A program made the position numbers and the translations under genes. From the NCBI GenBank assembly GCA_036501665.1, contig DASXZW010000117.1:1-64000 (forward strand): DNA of 64,000 nucleotides. The letters run 5' to 3'. How positions within the stretch are numbered: position 1 is the first letter of the stretch; every line of letters starts with the position of its first letter. The notes below the pieces were generated by a model, which saw only the letters and a program-made list of their open reading frames with translations, ran no database searches and had not been told where the DNA came from. This DNA is from DATAUD01 sp036501665 (GTDB lineage Bacteria; Verrucomicrobiota; Verrucomicrobiia; Limisphaerales; Palsa-1400). Positions 8,043 to 17,824 of the stretch are shown here, piece by piece.

Positions 8043-11000
8043 CTATTGAGAGAGTTGCAGCCGGTAAAAGCGGTGCGAATTGGTCACAGAACCCGGATCA
8101 AGATACTGGTACGGCGACACCGACAGGTTGAACTGCAACAACTCCGTCCAATTCTCTAGGTCTGTTGAACCCTGTATCAGGTATGAAAAGCCGGTGTCTC
8201 CGGTCACAGTGATCTGCATTAATCCACCAGCGAACGGCGCAATGCTCAGCGTTGGAGCGTGTCCGGCGACGGTAATTTGGAATGATTGCGAATCGCTCAG
8301 CGGGGGAACGCCGTTGTCGGTGACACGCACGGTGACGGGATAGGAAGCCGTTTGACTTGCCGCAGGCGTCCAGGAAATCAAGCCGCTTGAGGCGTTGATG
8401 GTCATGTTGGATGGCGCCGTATCAAGACTGAATGTCAATGTGTTCGTCGGAATGTCCGAATCCGTTGCCGCCGCCTGATAGGTGAATAAAATTCCCAAAT
8501 GGGCGCTCTGGCCGGGAATCGCAGCCAGCACAGGCGCGGAGTTTACTTCGTTGACAGTCACCGTAAATGAATTGGTGACGCTAAGTTGCTGGGCGTTCAC
8601 CGCCTGAGGATTGCTGTCGGTGACGACTACAGTGATGAGGTTCGTTGAAGGCCCTTGAGCCTCGGTTGGGGTCCAGGAAATCGCTCCGGTTGACGGGTTG
8701 ATGGTCATGCCCTGCGGTGGGCTGACCAGCGAGAAGGTGAGCGGATTAACCGGAATATCGCTATCAGTCGCTGATGCCGTGACGTTGAGTGTCGTCAATT
8801 CGTCGATGACCTGGTTTGTCGGAACCGTAAGCACCGGCGGAGTGTTTACTTCGTTGACGGTAACCGTGAACGTGTTCGTCACGCTAAGATTCTTGGCGTT
8901 AACCGCCGAAGGACTGCTGTCGGTCACCACCACGGTAATTATGTTGGTGGACGGGCCTTGGGCCTCCGTAGGTGTCCAGGAAATTGCGCCGGTGGACGCG
9001 CTAATTGTCATGCCTTGGGGCGGATTGAGCAACGTGAACGTGAGCGGATTCGGAGGCAGATCGCTGTCAGTCGCGGTGGCGGTGACATTAAGCGTCGTCA
9101 ATTCATCGATCGCCTGGTTCGCCGGTACGGTCAGTGCGGGCGCAGTGTTTACTTCATTGACAGTAACAATGAAACTATTGGACGCGCTGAGATGCTGGGC
9201 ATTGACCGCCTGGGGACTGCTGTCTGTGACGACCACGGTAATTGTATTCGTGGAAGGGCCTTGCGCTTCGGTCGGCGTCCAGGAAATCGCGCCAGTCGCG
9301 GGGTCAATCGTCATGCCTTGCGGCGGATTAAATAGCGAGAAAGTGAGCGGATTAACTGGGATGTCGCTATCGGTTGCGGATGCGGAGACGCTCAGCGTCG
9401 TCAACTCGTTGATCGTCTGATTCCCCGGCACGGTGATTTGCGGCGCCGTATTCACTTCGTTGACCGTCACGGTGAAACTGTTGGTGTCGCTCAAGTGCTG
9501 GGAATTGATCGCCCAGGGATTGTAGTCCGTGACCACAACCGTCACCGTGGCGACGGAGGGACCCTGGGCTTCGGTGGGTGTCCACGAGATTGCGCCGCTC
9601 GTCGGATCAATGTTCATGCCAGAAGGCGGATTCAATAGGCTGAACGTGAGTGTATTTGTCGGCAAATCGGCATCGGTAGCCGTGGCCGTTACGTTAAGAG
9701 GAGTCAGTTCGTTGATGACTTGAGCCGCAGGAACGGTCAAATGCGGCGGCGTATTCACCTCGTTGACGATGACCGTGAAACTGTTCGTGCGAGTAAAGGC
9801 CTTGCCATTGACGACATCAGTTACAGTGGCGACAATGAGATTGGTGCTGGGCCCGCTGGCCTCGGTGGTTGCCCATGTGATCGAGGCGTTCGTGCCGCCG
9901 GACTGCGAGAAATTAGCCCCGGGAGGCAATTGGACTGCGGCGAATGTCAACGGCTGAATAGGCACGTCAGGGTCTTGCGCCGTTAAAGTGACATTAAGCG
10001 TGTCGCCCTCGTTAATTACTTGCGTGCCGGGGACGATTAAATCAGGTGGCACGCGCGATTGCTTTAAATTGTACGTTCCGAACTGCGTCACATAATAGGC
10101 GCTGGTGACCAGCGTGTATTCCCCGCTGTTGGTGACGACGTAAGAGAGAAAGTTCGTGCGGTTCCCAGTGTTGGCGGTGAATGCCTGCCCGACCAATCCG
10201 CCATCCGGCCCGTAGAGACGCAACCACGGGGTGAAATTAGCGCTCCCCATGCGGAATACGTTGCTATCGCCCACCGTTCCATAAAAGGTCCACACATCCA
10301 GGTCACCCTGAATGTTCGTTCCGACGTATGTGACTCCGTTAGTCATGATGCCACCTTCATCTCCAGGGGAAACAAACGCCGGTCCGGGAGCGTGGGCCAA
10401 GGACAACGCATAAGTTCCAATTCCATCGATTCCACCATATGTACCGTCCGACACCAACAGAGTAAATGTGCCGGTATTGGTCGCCGTTACTGCAATCTCG
10501 ATAGCCGAAGTGCTCCCGGGATCCGCCGAACTGATCAACACGCCAGTCGGCCCATAAAGGCGCAACAACGGATAAAAGTACCCTGAAGGAGTCACGTCTC
10601 CCGCCCTGAGGATCACGCTATCGCCGTTAGTGGCGTCGAAAGTCCACGCATCAACGTCTCCATTGGTAATCGTGCCTATGTTCAAGATTCCATTGGTCAA
10701 CGGCCCTCCCTGATCTCCCGCAGAAGTCACGATATTGCCGGGAATTTTATCAAAACTCAGCTGGTAGGTCCCGATGCCGTCGATGCCCCCATACGTCCCG
10801 TCGGCGACAACAACGGTAAACATGCCGGTGTTGGTTGCCATCAAGGTGACCTCTGCCGCGGAACTGCTTCCCGGATCCTGGGACCCCACTAAAACGCCGT
10901 CCGGTCCATAAACTCGAATCCAGGGATAGAAGTAGCCGGAAGGGGTCAGCACTCCTGCCTGCAACACGATGTTGTCTCCATTCGTGGCGGCAAAAGTCCA

Positions 11001-12272
11001 CGCGTCCATAGCTCCAACGGATATCGTGCCTATATTTTCCGTTCCGTCTGTGAGGGGACCGCCTTGTTGGTTTGGTGAAATGACAATTTGGCCGGGAGTC
11101 TTTACGTAACTCAACTGGTAGTTCCCCGTGCCGTCAATGCCTCCATAAGTCCCGTCAGCGACCACGACGGTAAAAGTGCCGGTGTTGGTTGCCGTCAACG
11201 CAACTTCTGCTGCGGAGACGCTTCCAGGATCCGTGGATCCCACCTGAACGCCATCCGGCCCGTAAACTCGAATCCAGGGATAGAAGTAGCCGGACGGGGC
11301 CAATACGCCTGCTCGCAACACGACGCTGTCTTTCTTTGTGGCTGTAAAGGTCCATGTCTCCAAAGCTCCCACAGTGATCGTCCCAGGGTTGACGGTGCCG
11401 TTGGTCAGCAGACTGCCTTGCTCACCTGGGGAATCCACGAACGTGCCAGGGATTTGGACGTAACTCAACTGATAGGTCCCGACGCCGTCAAGCCCTCCGT
11501 AGCTCCCGTCGGACACCACAACAATAAATGACCCTGTGTTGGTGGCCGTCAGCGCGACCTCCGCTGCGGCGACGCTTCCCGGATCCGTGGATCCCACCAG
11601 AGCGCCGTCCGGTCCGTAAACTCGAATCCAAGGATAGAAATAGCCGGAAGGGGTCGGTACGCCTGCCCTCAGCAGCACAGTGTCCCCATTGGTGGCTGTG
11701 AAGGTCCATGAGTCAAGCTCTCCAACACCAATTGTGCCGGGGTTAACGGTGCCATTCGTCAGAGGACCGCCCTGTTCGCCCGGAGAAACCACGATAGCGC
11801 CCGGCGCTTCAACGTAACTTAATTCATAGGTGCCAGTCCCGGTGGTGCCGCCATAGGTTCCGTCAGATACAAGGACAGTGAAGGTTCCGCTGTTGGTCGT
11901 AGTGAGCGCGACTTCGGCGGCTGAACTGCTTCCCGGATCCTTCGACCCCACTACAACGCCGTTCGGTCCCAGCACCTGTAGCAACGGATAAAAGTATCCC
12001 TGCGATGTTAGCGCGCCGGCACGCAGCAAAACACTCTGGCCACTGGTTGCCGCGAACGTGTAGGTATTGGTTGCGTTGGCGGCGATAGTGCCCTTGTAAA
12101 GAGATCCACTGGTTAGCGTCTGTGCGCTACCAAGCTCGCAGGCCAGCGCAAAGAGCAGGAAAACGAGGATTGACCCCGATCTGAGCCAGAGTGCGCGCAA
12201 AGATCGGAACGGAACGGCAGCGGAGATTTGTTCATGTGACGCGCGCGTCGAAGAGTTTCGCATGATTTTCAT
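8043..12272 (-). CDS. Giant secreted PPC/cadherin-like repeat protein
   Basis: The ATG at 12272 gives about 1,409 residues; an upstream in-frame TTG at 12365 is less likely. A hydrophobic signal segment (ILVFLLFALACELGSAQ) is followed by six tandem bacterial pre-peptidase C-terminal (PPC) modules of about 120 residues, each with GYFYPWIRVYGPDG-like and DPGS motifs. Six Ig/cadherin-like (He_PIG-type) modules of about 100 residues follow (TATDSD, GAISWTPTEAQGPS, TVTVNEVN). The protein ends in an FYRLQLSQ module common at verrucomicrobial surface-protein C-termini. No catalytic domain is visible, so an adhesive or scaffold role is inferred. The repeats are nearly identical at DNA level. Confidence 0.85.
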   Translation of the reverse strand: MKIMRNSSTRASHEQISAAVPFRSLRALWLRSGSILVFLLFALACELGSAQTLTSGSLYKGTIAANATNTYTFAATSGQSVLLRAGALTSQGYFYPLLQVLGPNGVVVGSKDPGSSSAAEVALTTTNSGTFTVLVSDGTYGGTTGTGTYELSYVEAPGAIVVSPGEQGGPLTNGTVNPGTIGVGELDSWTFTATNGDTVLLRAGVPTPSGYFYPWIRVYGPDGALVGSTDPGSVAAAEVALTATNTGSFIVVVSDGSYGGLDGVGTYQLSYVQIPGTFVDSPGEQGSLLTNGTVNPGTITVGALETWTFTATKKDSVVLRAGVLAPSGYFYPWIRVYGPDGVQVGSTDPGSVSAAEVALTATNTGTFTVVVADGTYGGIDGTGNYQLSYVKTPGQIVISPNQQGGPLTDGTENIGTISVGAMDAWTFAATNGDNIVLQAGVLTPSGYFYPWIRVYGPDGVLVGSQDPGSSSAAEVTLMATNTGMFTVVVADGTYGGIDGIGTYQLSFDKIPGNIVTSAGDQGGPLTNGILNIGTITNGDVDAWTFDATNGDSVILRAGDVTPSGYFYPLLRLYGPTGVLISSADPGSTSAIEIAVTATNTGTFTLLVSDGTYGGIDGIGTYALSLAHAPGPAFVSPGDEGGIMTNGVTYVGTNIQGDLDVWTFYGTVGDSNVFRMGSANFTPWLRLYGPDGGLVGQAFTANTGNRTNFLSYVVTNSGEYTLVTSAYYVTQFGTYNLKQSRVPPDLIVPGTQVINEGDTLNVTLTAQDPDVPIQPLTFAAVQLPPGANFSQSGGTNASITWATTEASGPSTNLIVATVTDVVNGKAFTRTNSFTVIVNEVNTPPHLTVPAAQVINELTPLNVTATATDADLPTNTLTFSLLNPPSGMNIDPTSGAISWTPTEAQGPSVATVTVVVTDYNPWAINSQHLSDTNSFTVTVNEVNTAPQITVPGNQTINELTTLSVSASATDSDIPVNPLTFSLFNPPQGMTIDPATGAISWTPTEAQGPSTNTITVVVTDSSPQAVNAQHLSASNSFIVTVNEVNTAPALTVPANQAIDELTTLNVTATATDSDLPPNPLTFTLLNPPQGMTISASTGAISWTPTEAQGPSTNIITVVVTDSSPSAVNAKNLSVTNTFTVTVNEVNTPPVLTVPTNQVIDELTTLNVTASATDSDIPVNPLTFSLVSPPQGMTINPSTGAISWTPTEAQGPSTNLITVVVTDSNPQAVNAQQLSVTNSFTVTVNEVNSAPVLAAIPGQSAHLGILFTYQAAATDSDIPTNTLTFSLDTAPSNMTINASSGLISWTPAASQTASYPVTVRVTDNGVPPLSDSQSFQITVAGHAPTLSIAPFAGGLMQITVTGDTGFSYLIQGSTDLENWTELLQFNLSVSPYQYLDPGSVTNSHRFYRLQLSQ

Positions 12273-12529
12273 TTTTTTACCGTTTGGATTTTCTTGGCTG
12301 TTGAGCCAACCAGGATTCCATTTTTCCGCGGAATCTGGATAAAGCCTGTGACAGGCGATCTTCAAGAATCATCGTTCGCGGTTCAAGACAATTCTAAAGA
12401 AAAGTCGGCCAACGCCCGATGCGCGCCTGCCTCATTTGATTTGTGTTAAAGCATTGCTCCACAAAATGCGTTTTTGCGCCCAAATTCCAATAAACCAGTT
12501 TGTACTGTATTATGTTTGTATAAGAGTTC

Positions 12530-15500
12530 ATGAAACGATTTCGATTTCATCCCGATATAGCGAAGTGGTTCGAGCAGAAATTCGGCTCGCCCACGGTTCC
12601 GCAGGAACGCGGTTGGCCCGCGATTCAATCAGGCGCGCATACATTGATCGCGGCGCCCACCGGGTCGGGCAAGACCTTGGCCGCGTTTTTGGCCGCGCTG
12701 GATTCGTTGTTTCGCGCAGGGTTGGATGGGACGTTGAAGGATGAGATTTATGTTCTCTACGTTTCGCCGCTCAAGGCGCTCAGCAACGACATCCACAAAA
12801 ATCTGGAGGAACCGCTGGCTGAAATCCGCGCCGAGTTGAAGACCGCGACTGGAATCGACGTTCCTGTTCGCTCCGAAGTTCGCACCGGCGATACGCCTGC
12901 CTCAAAACGACAGCAGATCATTCGCAAACCGCCGCATATTCTTGTCACCACGCCAGAATCCTTATATTTGCTGCTCACCTCGAAGTCCGGGCGCGCCATG
13001 CTTGCGAGCGTCCGCACTTTAATCGTTGATGAAATTCACGCCGTCATCGGAAATCGGCGCGGCTCCCATTTGTCGCTCAGTATGGAAAGACTGGCGGCAC
13101 TTGCGGCAGGGCCATTGCAGAGAATCGGCTTGTCTGCGACGCAAAAGCCGATCGACGAGGTGGCCCGATTTCTTGTTGGCGCGCGAAACATTGAAGCGAA
13201 CGGCTCGCCGCACTGCCGCATCGTTGACGCCGGGCACTTGCGCAAGTTGGACATCGCCATCGAACTTCCCGGTTCGCCGCTCGAAGCGGTGATGTCCAAC
13301 GAAGTCTGGAGCGAAGTCTATGAAAAGCTGGTCGGGCTGATCGAGTCGCATCGGACGACGCTCGTCTTTGTCAACACGCGGCGCATGGCCGAACGCGTCA
13401 CGCACCAGCTTTCCAATCGCATCGGCCAGGACAAAGTCACCTCCCATCATGGCAGCCTTTCCACGAAACTCCGCCTCGACGCCGAGGACCGCCTCAAGCG
13501 CGGCGAGTTGAAGGTGCTCGTCGCCACGTCGTCGCTGGAACTGGGCATCGACATCGGTTCGGTGGATTTGGTCTGCCAGTTGGGGACGACCCGCTCGATC
13601 GCCACGTTGCTGCAACGGGTCGGTCGCGCGGAACATAAACGCGGCGGCTTGCCAAAGGGCCGCCTGTTCCCTCTTACTCGCGATGAGCTGGTTGAATGCG
13701 TGGCGACTCTTCAATGCGTCGTCGCCGGGGAATTGGATCGGATTATCATTCAACCGAGGCCGCTCGATGTTCTCGCGCAGCAAATCGTTGCCGCGGCGGC
13801 GAGCGAAGATTGGGAGGAAAAGAAATTATTCGATCTCGCGCGTTCCGCGTATCCGTACCGCGATCTCCCGCGCAAGGATTTCGACGAAGTGGTCACGATG
13901 CTCGCCGAAGGCTTCAGCACGAAGCGCGGCAGGCGCGGCGCGTTGATTCATCACGACGCTGTCAATCACCGCATTCGCGGGCGCCGCGCCGCGAGGCTGG
14001 TGGCGCTGACTTCCGGCGGCGCAATTCCGGACAACGGCGATTACCGGGTTGTGATGGAGCCGGGCGACACGTTCATCGGGACTGTCAACGAAGATTTTGC
14101 GGTCGAGAGCATGGCGGGGGATATTTTTCAGCTCGGAAACACCTCGTGGAAAATCACCCAGGTCGTCGCGGGGACGGTGCGAGTCGCGGACGCTCAAGGC
14201 CAGCCGCCGGGAATGCCGTTCTGGCTCGGCGAAGGGCCGGCGCGGACCGTGGAACTTTCCCGGGCCGTTTCAAATTTGAGGGACAAGATTCAGGAAATTA
14301 TCGAAGCCAACAATAATTCCCCACAATCGCTTGTCCAGAACGGTTCAATTGCTTTGGGTAGCGCGGTCGTCCCGACCGCCGTTTTTGGCGTCCCGCCGAA
14401 AACTTTTCCCGTATCCAACTCCGCGTCATTTGGTGGCCCTGAAAACGTCGTTGAATTGGCTGGCGAGACGCCAGCCAAGGCGACCGAGACGGTTGCGCTG
14501 CCATCTGCATTGTCCCGGCTTATGGCGTGGTTCATGGAGACAATCAATATTCCAGAACCGGGCGCGCGACAGCTTGCCGATTATTTCAACGCTATTTACA
14601 AAGCCCTCGGAGTCATTCCGTCACAAAAGAAAATTGTGATGGAACGTTTTTTCGACGAGTCAGGCGGGATGCAGCTTGTGATCCACTCGCCTTTCGGCGC
14701 GCGGCTCAATCGCGCCTGGGGACTCTCGCTTCGCAAACGATTTTGCCGCTCGTTCAATTTTGAATTGCAGGCGGCGGCCACCGACGACGCCATCGTCCTT
14801 TCGCTCGGCACGCAACATTCCTTTCCGCTTCAGGAAGTGTTTCATTATTTGAACAGCAAAACCGTGCGCGACGTGCTCGTGCAGGCGTTGTTGGACGCGC
14901 CGATGTTTCCAATCCGCTGGCGATGGAATGCGACGCGTTCGCTTGCGTTGCCGCGTCAGCGCAATGGAAGAAAAATTCCCGCGCCGCTGCAACGAATGGA
15001 ATCCGAAAACCTGCTGGCCGCAGTCTTCCCGGACCAACTCGCCTGCCTCGAAAATATCGCAGGCGACCGGGAAGTTCCGAACCATCCTCTTGTCAATCAA
15101 ACGATAGAAGATTGTTTGACCGAAGCGATGGACATCGAAGGTTTGGAATCGTTGTTGCGCCAGATCGAGTCCGGCAAGCTGGAATGCATCGCGCGCGATT
15201 TGCCGGAGCCGAGTCCGCTTGCGCACGAAATCCTCAACGCGCGTCCTTACGCGTTTCTCGACGACGCGCCGTTGGAAGAGCGCCGCACGCAAGCCGTTTA
15301 TACCCGGCGCGCAAGCGAGTCGGGCGGCGACGGTCTCGGAATTCTCGACGCCGCAGCCATCGAACGCGTTCGCGTCGAGGCGTGGCCGGAAGCTCGAAGC
15401 GCGGATGAACTTCACGAAGCGCTGCTGCTGCTAGGCGTGATGACAGAGGAAGAATTGCTCAGTTGCGTCCATGAGAATAGAGCGGGGAGCGCGGTCGTCC

Positions 15501-17251
15501 CGACCGCCGCCTTCGGCGTCTCGCCGGAGGCATTGGAGCCGTGGAATAGTTCATCTGACAGAGCATCTAACGATACTGGGAGCCAGTCGGCGGGACGCCG
15601 ACTGGAGGCGACCGGGACGGTCGCGCTACCACTGTTACGGAGGGCGCATTCCTCAAGCGCGCAAGTTTTTCTGGAATCGCTCGCGGCGGAAAAACGCGCC
15701 GGGCGAATGAGCGGCCAGCCTGCATTCTGGGTCGCCGCGGAACGACTTCCTCTCGCGCAAGTGGTTTATCCGGGAAGAGAAACGGAACCGGCGCTAGTCC
15801 CGCCGCAATCAGAATCCACAAAAATGTGGGAACGTTCCGATGCCCTCCGCGAATTGACCAGAGGACGCATGGAAGTCATCGGCCCAACGACCGTAGCCGC
15901 GCTGTCAAACTTTTTTGACGTGCCCGCCACAGAAATGGAGGCGGCGATGCTGGCGTTGGAAGCGGAAGGATTTGTTTTGCGCGGAAAGTTTCATCCGGGC
16001 GCGCAGGAACTTGAGTGGTGCGACCGCCGGCTTTTGGCGCGGATTCACCGGATGACCCTGAACCGCCTCCGCGCGGAAATTCAGCCGGTGACAGTTGAAA
16101 ATTTTCAGCGCTACCTGCTCGCCTGGCAGCGCGTGGATCAAGAGCATCGCGCCGAAGGACCGACGGGCGTTGAAACTATCCTCGACCTCTTCGACGGGAT
16201 GGAACTGGCCGCAGCCGCGTGGGAACCCGAGGTGCTCGCATTGCGAGTGAAGGAATACGCGCCGGAATGGCTGGATCAACTGTGCCTGAAGGGCCGAGTC
16301 GGATGGGGACGATTGACGCCTCCCGCGAACACGAACGGCCGCGCGCCGATTCCAATTCGTTCGACGCCCATCGCGATTTTTTCGCGCGAGAATCTTTCTT
16401 ATTGGCAGCAATTCTCCAGCACCGACCATCCGGCAGATTTTGCATCAGACACAGATTTGGTGTGGAAAGTTCTTTCGCGGTCGGGCGCGGTTTTTTTCTC
16501 CGACCTCGTGCGCGAATCCAAAGCCCTGCCGTCCCGCGTTGCCCAGGCGCTCGCGGAATTGGTTGCTCAAGGTCAGGCGACCTCCGACAGTTTTGAAGGA
16601 TTGCGCGCTCTCTTGCTTCCGGCGGACAAACGCGTTCCATTCATCGAAGCCGACCACCATCGACGTCACAAAACAGTCACCAGCGTTGAATTCGCAGGTC
16701 GTTGGAGTTTGATTCAGAAGCCGCCGTTCGCTTTGCCGGAAGGAAATGGGCGTTCGATAAAAATCAGTGAGGAGACCGTCGAAATTTTTGCGCGCGTTTT
16801 GTTGCGTCGATATGGAATTGTTTTCCGGCGATTGCTGGAACGGGAAACGTTGCGCGTGTCGTGGTATGAATTGGGACGGGTTTACCGGCGTTTGGAAGCG
16901 CGAGGGGAAATTCGCGGCGGCCACTTCATCAACGGCGTGAGCGGCGAGCAATTCGCGATGCCCGAAGCCATCGGACTGCTGCGTTCAATTCGCAAAGCAG
17001 CCCCGGCGAATGAATTAATTGTGATCAACGCTGCCGATCCATTGAACCTGCTTGGAATTCTTACTGACGGCCCGCGAGTTCCCGCCATTACTGCCAATCG
17101 GATTTTGCTCCGCGATGGTTTGCCCATAGCCGCACTCGTTACCGGGGAAATTAAAAAGCTAAGCAGTGCCAGTGATCTTGATGATTCTGTGGTCGAGCGG
17201 CTGCTGACCGTTGGGAAAATGGCGCCCGCTCTACGACGTTACTATTCCTAA
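12530..17251 (+). CDS. lhr: Lhr-family DEAD/DEAH-box helicase
   Basis: The 1,573-aa product matches the length of long Lhr helicases. It has Walker A (APTGSGKT, Lys48), a DEIH box near residue 166, LSATQKP, and motif VI TLLQRVGRAEH. A winged-helix/Lhr core and a long C-terminal domain follow. Lhr enzymes are 3'-5' ATP-dependent nucleic acid helicases tied to DNA repair. Two palindromic elements (14357-14502 and 15485-15630) are read in frame, adding low-complexity linkers of about 50 residues near residues 610-658 and 986-1034. Both begin GSAVVPTA and end TVALP, and neither breaks the frame. Confidence 0.88.
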   Translation: MKRFRFHPDIAKWFEQKFGSPTVPQERGWPAIQSGAHTLIAAPTGSGKTLAAFLAALDSLFRAGLDGTLKDEIYVLYVSPLKALSNDIHKNLEEPLAEIRAELKTATGIDVPVRSEVRTGDTPASKRQQIIRKPPHILVTTPESLYLLLTSKSGRAMLASVRTLIVDEIHAVIGNRRGSHLSLSMERLAALAAGPLQRIGLSATQKPIDEVARFLVGARNIEANGSPHCRIVDAGHLRKLDIAIELPGSPLEAVMSNEVWSEVYEKLVGLIESHRTTLVFVNTRRMAERVTHQLSNRIGQDKVTSHHGSLSTKLRLDAEDRLKRGELKVLVATSSLELGIDIGSVDLVCQLGTTRSIATLLQRVGRAEHKRGGLPKGRLFPLTRDELVECVATLQCVVAGELDRIIIQPRPLDVLAQQIVAAAASEDWEEKKLFDLARSAYPYRDLPRKDFDEVVTMLAEGFSTKRGRRGALIHHDAVNHRIRGRRAARLVALTSGGAIPDNGDYRVVMEPGDTFIGTVNEDFAVESMAGDIFQLGNTSWKITQVVAGTVRVADAQGQPPGMPFWLGEGPARTVELSRAVSNLRDKIQEIIEANNNSPQSLVQNGSIALGSAVVPTAVFGVPPKTFPVSNSASFGGPENVVELAGETPAKATETVALPSALSRLMAWFMETINIPEPGARQLADYFNAIYKALGVIPSQKKIVMERFFDESGGMQLVIHSPFGARLNRAWGLSLRKRFCRSFNFELQAAATDDAIVLSLGTQHSFPLQEVFHYLNSKTVRDVLVQALLDAPMFPIRWRWNATRSLALPRQRNGRKIPAPLQRMESENLLAAVFPDQLACLENIAGDREVPNHPLVNQTIEDCLTEAMDIEGLESLLRQIESGKLECIARDLPEPSPLAHEILNARPYAFLDDAPLEERRTQAVYTRRASESGGDGLGILDAAAIERVRVEAWPEARSADELHEALLLLGVMTEEELLSCVHENRAGSAVVPTAAFGVSPEALEPWNSSSDRASNDTGSQSAGRRLEATGTVALPLLRRAHSSSAQVFLESLAAEKRAGRMSGQPAFWVAAERLPLAQVVYPGRETEPALVPPQSESTKMWERSDALRELTRGRMEVIGPTTVAALSNFFDVPATEMEAAMLALEAEGFVLRGKFHPGAQELEWCDRRLLARIHRMTLNRLRAEIQPVTVENFQRYLLAWQRVDQEHRAEGPTGVETILDLFDGMELAAAAWEPEVLALRVKEYAPEWLDQLCLKGRVGWGRLTPPANTNGRAPIPIRSTPIAIFSRENLSYWQQFSSTDHPADFASDTDLVWKVLSRSGAVFFSDLVRESKALPSRVAQALAELVAQGQATSDSFEGLRALLLPADKRVPFIEADHHRRHKTVTSVEFAGRWSLIQKPPFALPEGNGRSIKISEETVEIFARVLLRRYGIVFRRLLERETLRVSWYELGRVYRRLEARGEIRGGHFINGVSGEQFAMPEAIGLLRSIRKAAPANELIVINAADPLNLLGILTDGPRVPAITANRILLRDGLPIAALVTGEIKKLSSASDLDDSVVERLLTVGKMAPALRRYYS
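14357..14502. mobile_element. 146-bp palindromic element inside lhr, copy A
   Basis: The left end GGTAGCGCGGTCGTCCCGAC and the right end GTCTCGGTCGC-type sequence (ending GGTTGCGCTGCC) form imperfect 23-bp terminal inverted repeats. An internal dyad reads GGCTGGCG...CGCCAGCC. It is translated in the helicase frame as GSAVVPTAVFGVPP to ATETVALP. Its length equals that of copy B exactly, while the middle has diverged. This resembles the in-frame palindromic elements known from Rickettsia, by analogy only. Confidence 0.75.
15485..15630. mobile_element. 146-bp palindromic element inside lhr, copy B
   Basis: The left end GGGAGCGCGGTCGTCCCGAC and the right end GGGACGGTCGCGCTACC are inverted repeats of about 23 bp, and an internal dyad AGTCGGCGGGACGCCGACT is present. 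It is read in the helicase frame as GSAVVPTAAFGVSP to ATGTVALP. It has the same length and end sequence as copy A but a different middle. No target duplication could be recognised. Confidence 0.75.
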
Positions 17252-17282
17252 AAACTTAGCGGTAACCCTTCAACGGGAACTC

Positions 17283-17484
17283 AACGCAAAGACGCGAGGA
17301 AGCAAAGGCGCAAAGGAAGAAGTTCAACAATTCTTTGGTCGCGGCGTTTGTCACGTTGCAGTGCTATTCCTGAAAACTCTTCACTTTTGGCAAAATTCTT
17401 TCCCCTCTTCGTTTCCTTTGTTTCCTTTTGTGAAAATGCTTTTGATTGCGGCTCTGCCGCGTTGCGCCATTGCGTCTTTGCGTT
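17283..17484. repeat. MITE-like inverted-repeat element
   Basis: AACGCAAAGACGC at 17283-17295 is repeated in inverted orientation at 17472-17484 (GCGTCTTTGCGTT). Inside each end, further GCAAAGG/CCTTTG tracts continue the partial symmetry. The 202-bp element fills most of the gap between lhr and infA. Sequences with AACGCAAAGACGC ends recur in many bacterial genomes (from memory). An open frame across it is a by-product. Confidence 0.65.
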
Positions 17485-17525
17485 AATTGTTTTCTGCGAT
17501 GCGACTGCCGTCGTGAGGAAAGACT

Positions 17526-17741
17526 CTACTTCAATCGCCAGGTAATGCGCGCTTTATCGAGGTCGTAAGGCGACATTTCCATTTTTACCCGGTCACCGAC
17601 TGTCAGGCGCACCCAGCGTTTGCGCATCTTGCCGCAGATCGTGGCGAGGACGAGGTGCTTGTTGTCCAACTCAACACGAAACATCGTGCCGGGAAGCACC
17701 GTCATGACACTGCCTTCAACTTCTATATGTTCTTCTTTCAT
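17526..17741 (-). CDS. infA: Translation initiation factor IF-1
   Basis: Starting at the ATG at 17741 gives 71 residues beginning MKEEHIEVEG, the normal IF-1 length; an upstream extension is not family-like. The S1/OB-fold signature is visible (FRVELDNKHLVLATICGKMRKRWVRLTVGDRV). IF-1 binds the 30S A site during initiation. The gene stands alone here, outside the ribosomal-protein operon, and is separated from the upstream RRM gene by a strong terminator. Confidence 0.93.
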   Translation of the reverse strand: MKEEHIEVEGSVMTVLPGTMFRVELDNKHLVLATICGKMRKRWVRLTVGDRVKMEMSPYDLDKARITWRLK

Positions 17742-17772
17742 GATAAACGGACTGCGGACTGAATGAACCGAC

Positions 17773-17807
17773 GAAAAAGCGGGGCCCGGTTCAAACCGAA
17801 CCCCGCT
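17773..17807 (-). terminator. Rho-independent terminator after the RRM gene
   Basis: On the reverse strand AGCGGGGTTCGGTT pairs with AACCGGGCCCCGCT (14 bp including two G-T wobbles) around a very short loop, and TTTTT follows directly. It lies between the RRM gene stop and the infA start, so infA needs its own promoter or read-through. Confidence 0.85.
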
Positions 17808-17824
17808 CTGAAATCCCAAATCGC

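Noticed and set aside
8698..9420. Open frame opposite the cadherin-like repeats
   Set aside because: Repeat-derived antisense frame without independent features.
8043..12272. Regularly spaced DNA repeats as a CRISPR array
   Set aside because: The period is about 300-360 bp and the repeats are coding modules, not short repeats with unique spacers.
17211..17486. Small open frame through the 202-bp repeat
   Set aside because: It is translated from repeat DNA (NAKTRGSKGAK type peptide), not a gene.
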